Positions 63,197-64,000 of a stretch of DNA of 64,000 bases are shown piece by piece. The stretch is taken from contig NZ_JABMIJ010000001.1 in NCBI RefSeq assembly GCF_014885015.1, positions 81,787-145,786 on the forward strand, given 5' to 3'. A model generated the notes under the pieces. That model saw only the letters and a program-made list of their open reading frames with translations. It was not told the DNA's origin and made no database searches. Made by a program: the position numbers and the translations under genes. The stretch's first letter is position 1, and each line of letters starts with the position of its first letter. Source of the stretch: Spirabiliibacterium falconis (GTDB lineage: Bacteria; Pseudomonadota; Gammaproteobacteria; Enterobacterales; Pasteurellaceae).

Positions 63197-64000
63197 ATGA
63201 AAGCACATACTCAATATTCTTGGTTGATACCGCTGGCTTGCCTGATAAGTGGCGGTGCGTTATTGGGGCTGTCGACGAATATCGCCAAATATGCTGCTCA
63301 TCACGGTTTGACGCCGCTTGCCTTTTTATTTTGGGCAATTTTGGGGGCGGCGATAGCGTTGTCGTTGATTGGCTGGTGGCGAGGTGAATATCCACCGCTG
63401 ACAAAACGCAGTGTGGAATATTATTTTTTTGCGGCGTTTGTCAGCGTTGCGGGGTCAAATTTATTGTTGTTCTCGGCTATTCCCCATGTTGGGGCGGGCT
63501 TTGTTGCCTTAATGCTGACTTTGCCACCGCTACTCACTTATTTAGGGGCATTACTGCTGGGCATGGAGCGTTTTCAATGGCTGCGTGCGTTGGGTGTGGT
63601 CGCTGCGTTGTTGGGTGCGGGGGGGGGGGGGCAGCACGCAAAGTGTCTGCTCCTGATGCCAGTTTTTTCTGGATTGCTATTGCCTTGCTCGGCCCTGTTT
63701 TACTGGCGATTGGCAATATTTGCGTTGGCCACCAGGTGCGTCACCCAGTGCGTTAGCACCAGGGATGTTAATCGCTGCCGTGATTTGGCTCGGCATCACG
63801 GGGTTATTGCCGCATTTCTCACTGGCAGTGCCTGTGAATGACGGATTGGCAGTCGGCTTAATCATCTTACAAGCCATCATTTTTGCGGCTCAGTTTCAGC
63901 TATTATTTTTACTACAAAAAACAGGCGGCCCCGTGCTATTGAGCCTGCTCGGCTCGGTTGGTGCGATTGTTGGTGTGCCCGTTGCCGTGTTGCTACAAGG
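63197..64000 (+). pseudogene. EamA-family (DMT) transporter, frameshifted and cut by window end
   Basis: Drug/metabolite-type permease with repeated helices. From ATG 63197 the frame is good through LTYLGALLLGMERFQWLRALG and VVAALLGAGGGG. It then meets 13 G residues (63619-63631), after which the family sequence continues in a second frame (KVSAPDASFFWIAIALLGP, 63640 on) and, from about 63726, in a third frame (WPPGASPSALAPGMLI, then LPHFSLAVPVND) to the window edge. Changing the G count to 11 or 14 would repair only the first break, stopping at TAG 63754-63756. So at least two lesions are present, unless the assembly is wrong. As written, the ATG frame ends at 63841 after 214 residues. Confidence 0.8.
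63619..63631 (+). repeat. Poly-G tract of 13
   Basis: Thirteen consecutive G residues inside the EamA gene; a classic slippage-prone tract and also error-prone in sequencing. Confidence 0.9.

Overview
The window reads as a continuous chromosome segment from a Pasteurellaceae bacterium (the Haemophilus/Aggregatibacter/Pasteurella group). Two things point there. Dozens of copies of the 9-base DNA uptake signal AAGTGCGGT (or its complement) lie in genes and, as inverted pairs, in many terminators; and the housekeeping proteins are closest in my memory to the H. influenzae/E. coli type. I cannot name the species. Nearly all genes are recognisable core genes. I see no tRNA, rRNA, CRISPR array, prophage or insertion sequence.

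Layout. 1-3.9 kb: end of pgk, fba, then the CpxAR envelope-stress pair. 4-8.8 kb: mutH, a 559-base non-coding block rich in DnaA boxes, then rppH, a TauE/SafE permease, lgt, thyA and kbp. 9-16.7 kb: tig-clpP-clpX, rng, tldD, argD. 16.7-26 kb: a complete AI-2 uptake and processing locus, lsrKR divergent from lsrACDBFGE. 26-33.5 kb: competence gene comEA, then ispH, lspA, ileS, ribF and murJ, all leftward. 33.7-38.2 kb: rpsT, ytjB, serB, yajQ, a small Cys-rich ORF, cstA. 38.2-40 kb: TPP riboswitch with thiD-thiE. 40-46.7 kb: an iron-siderophore locus (phase-variable TonB receptor, periplasmic esterase, ABC importer). 46.8-54.5 kb: gapA, nhaB, dsbB, cpdA, nudF, tolC, azlCD. 54.6-58.9 kb: Sfp-type phosphopantetheinyl transferase, yeaD, tag, truncated globin, cmoB, cmoA. 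59.1-62.3 kb: heat-shock dnaK-dnaJ. 62.5-64 kb: a MarR regulator divergent from a frameshifted EamA transporter that runs off the end.

Points that go beyond a routine annotation. (1) The mutH-rppH gap occupies the same place as the E. coli DnaA-reactivating locus DARS2. It carries two copies of a 15-bp DnaA-box module, a third box and a perfect IHF consensus. (2) The siderophore receptor is switched OFF here by six GCAA repeats; four or seven copies would restore the frame. (3) comEA has a 22-bp CRP-S-like palindrome, the signature of the Sxy/CRP competence regulon, followed by a hairpin in its probable leader. (4) The lsr operon includes lsrE, as in Salmonella, and has a strong intrinsic terminator between lsrF and lsrG. 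(5) A 20-bp operator occurs twice between the MarR gene and its divergent transporter, and that transporter carries a 13-G tract plus a second frameshift. (6) A TetR-type palindrome sits on the tolC promoter.
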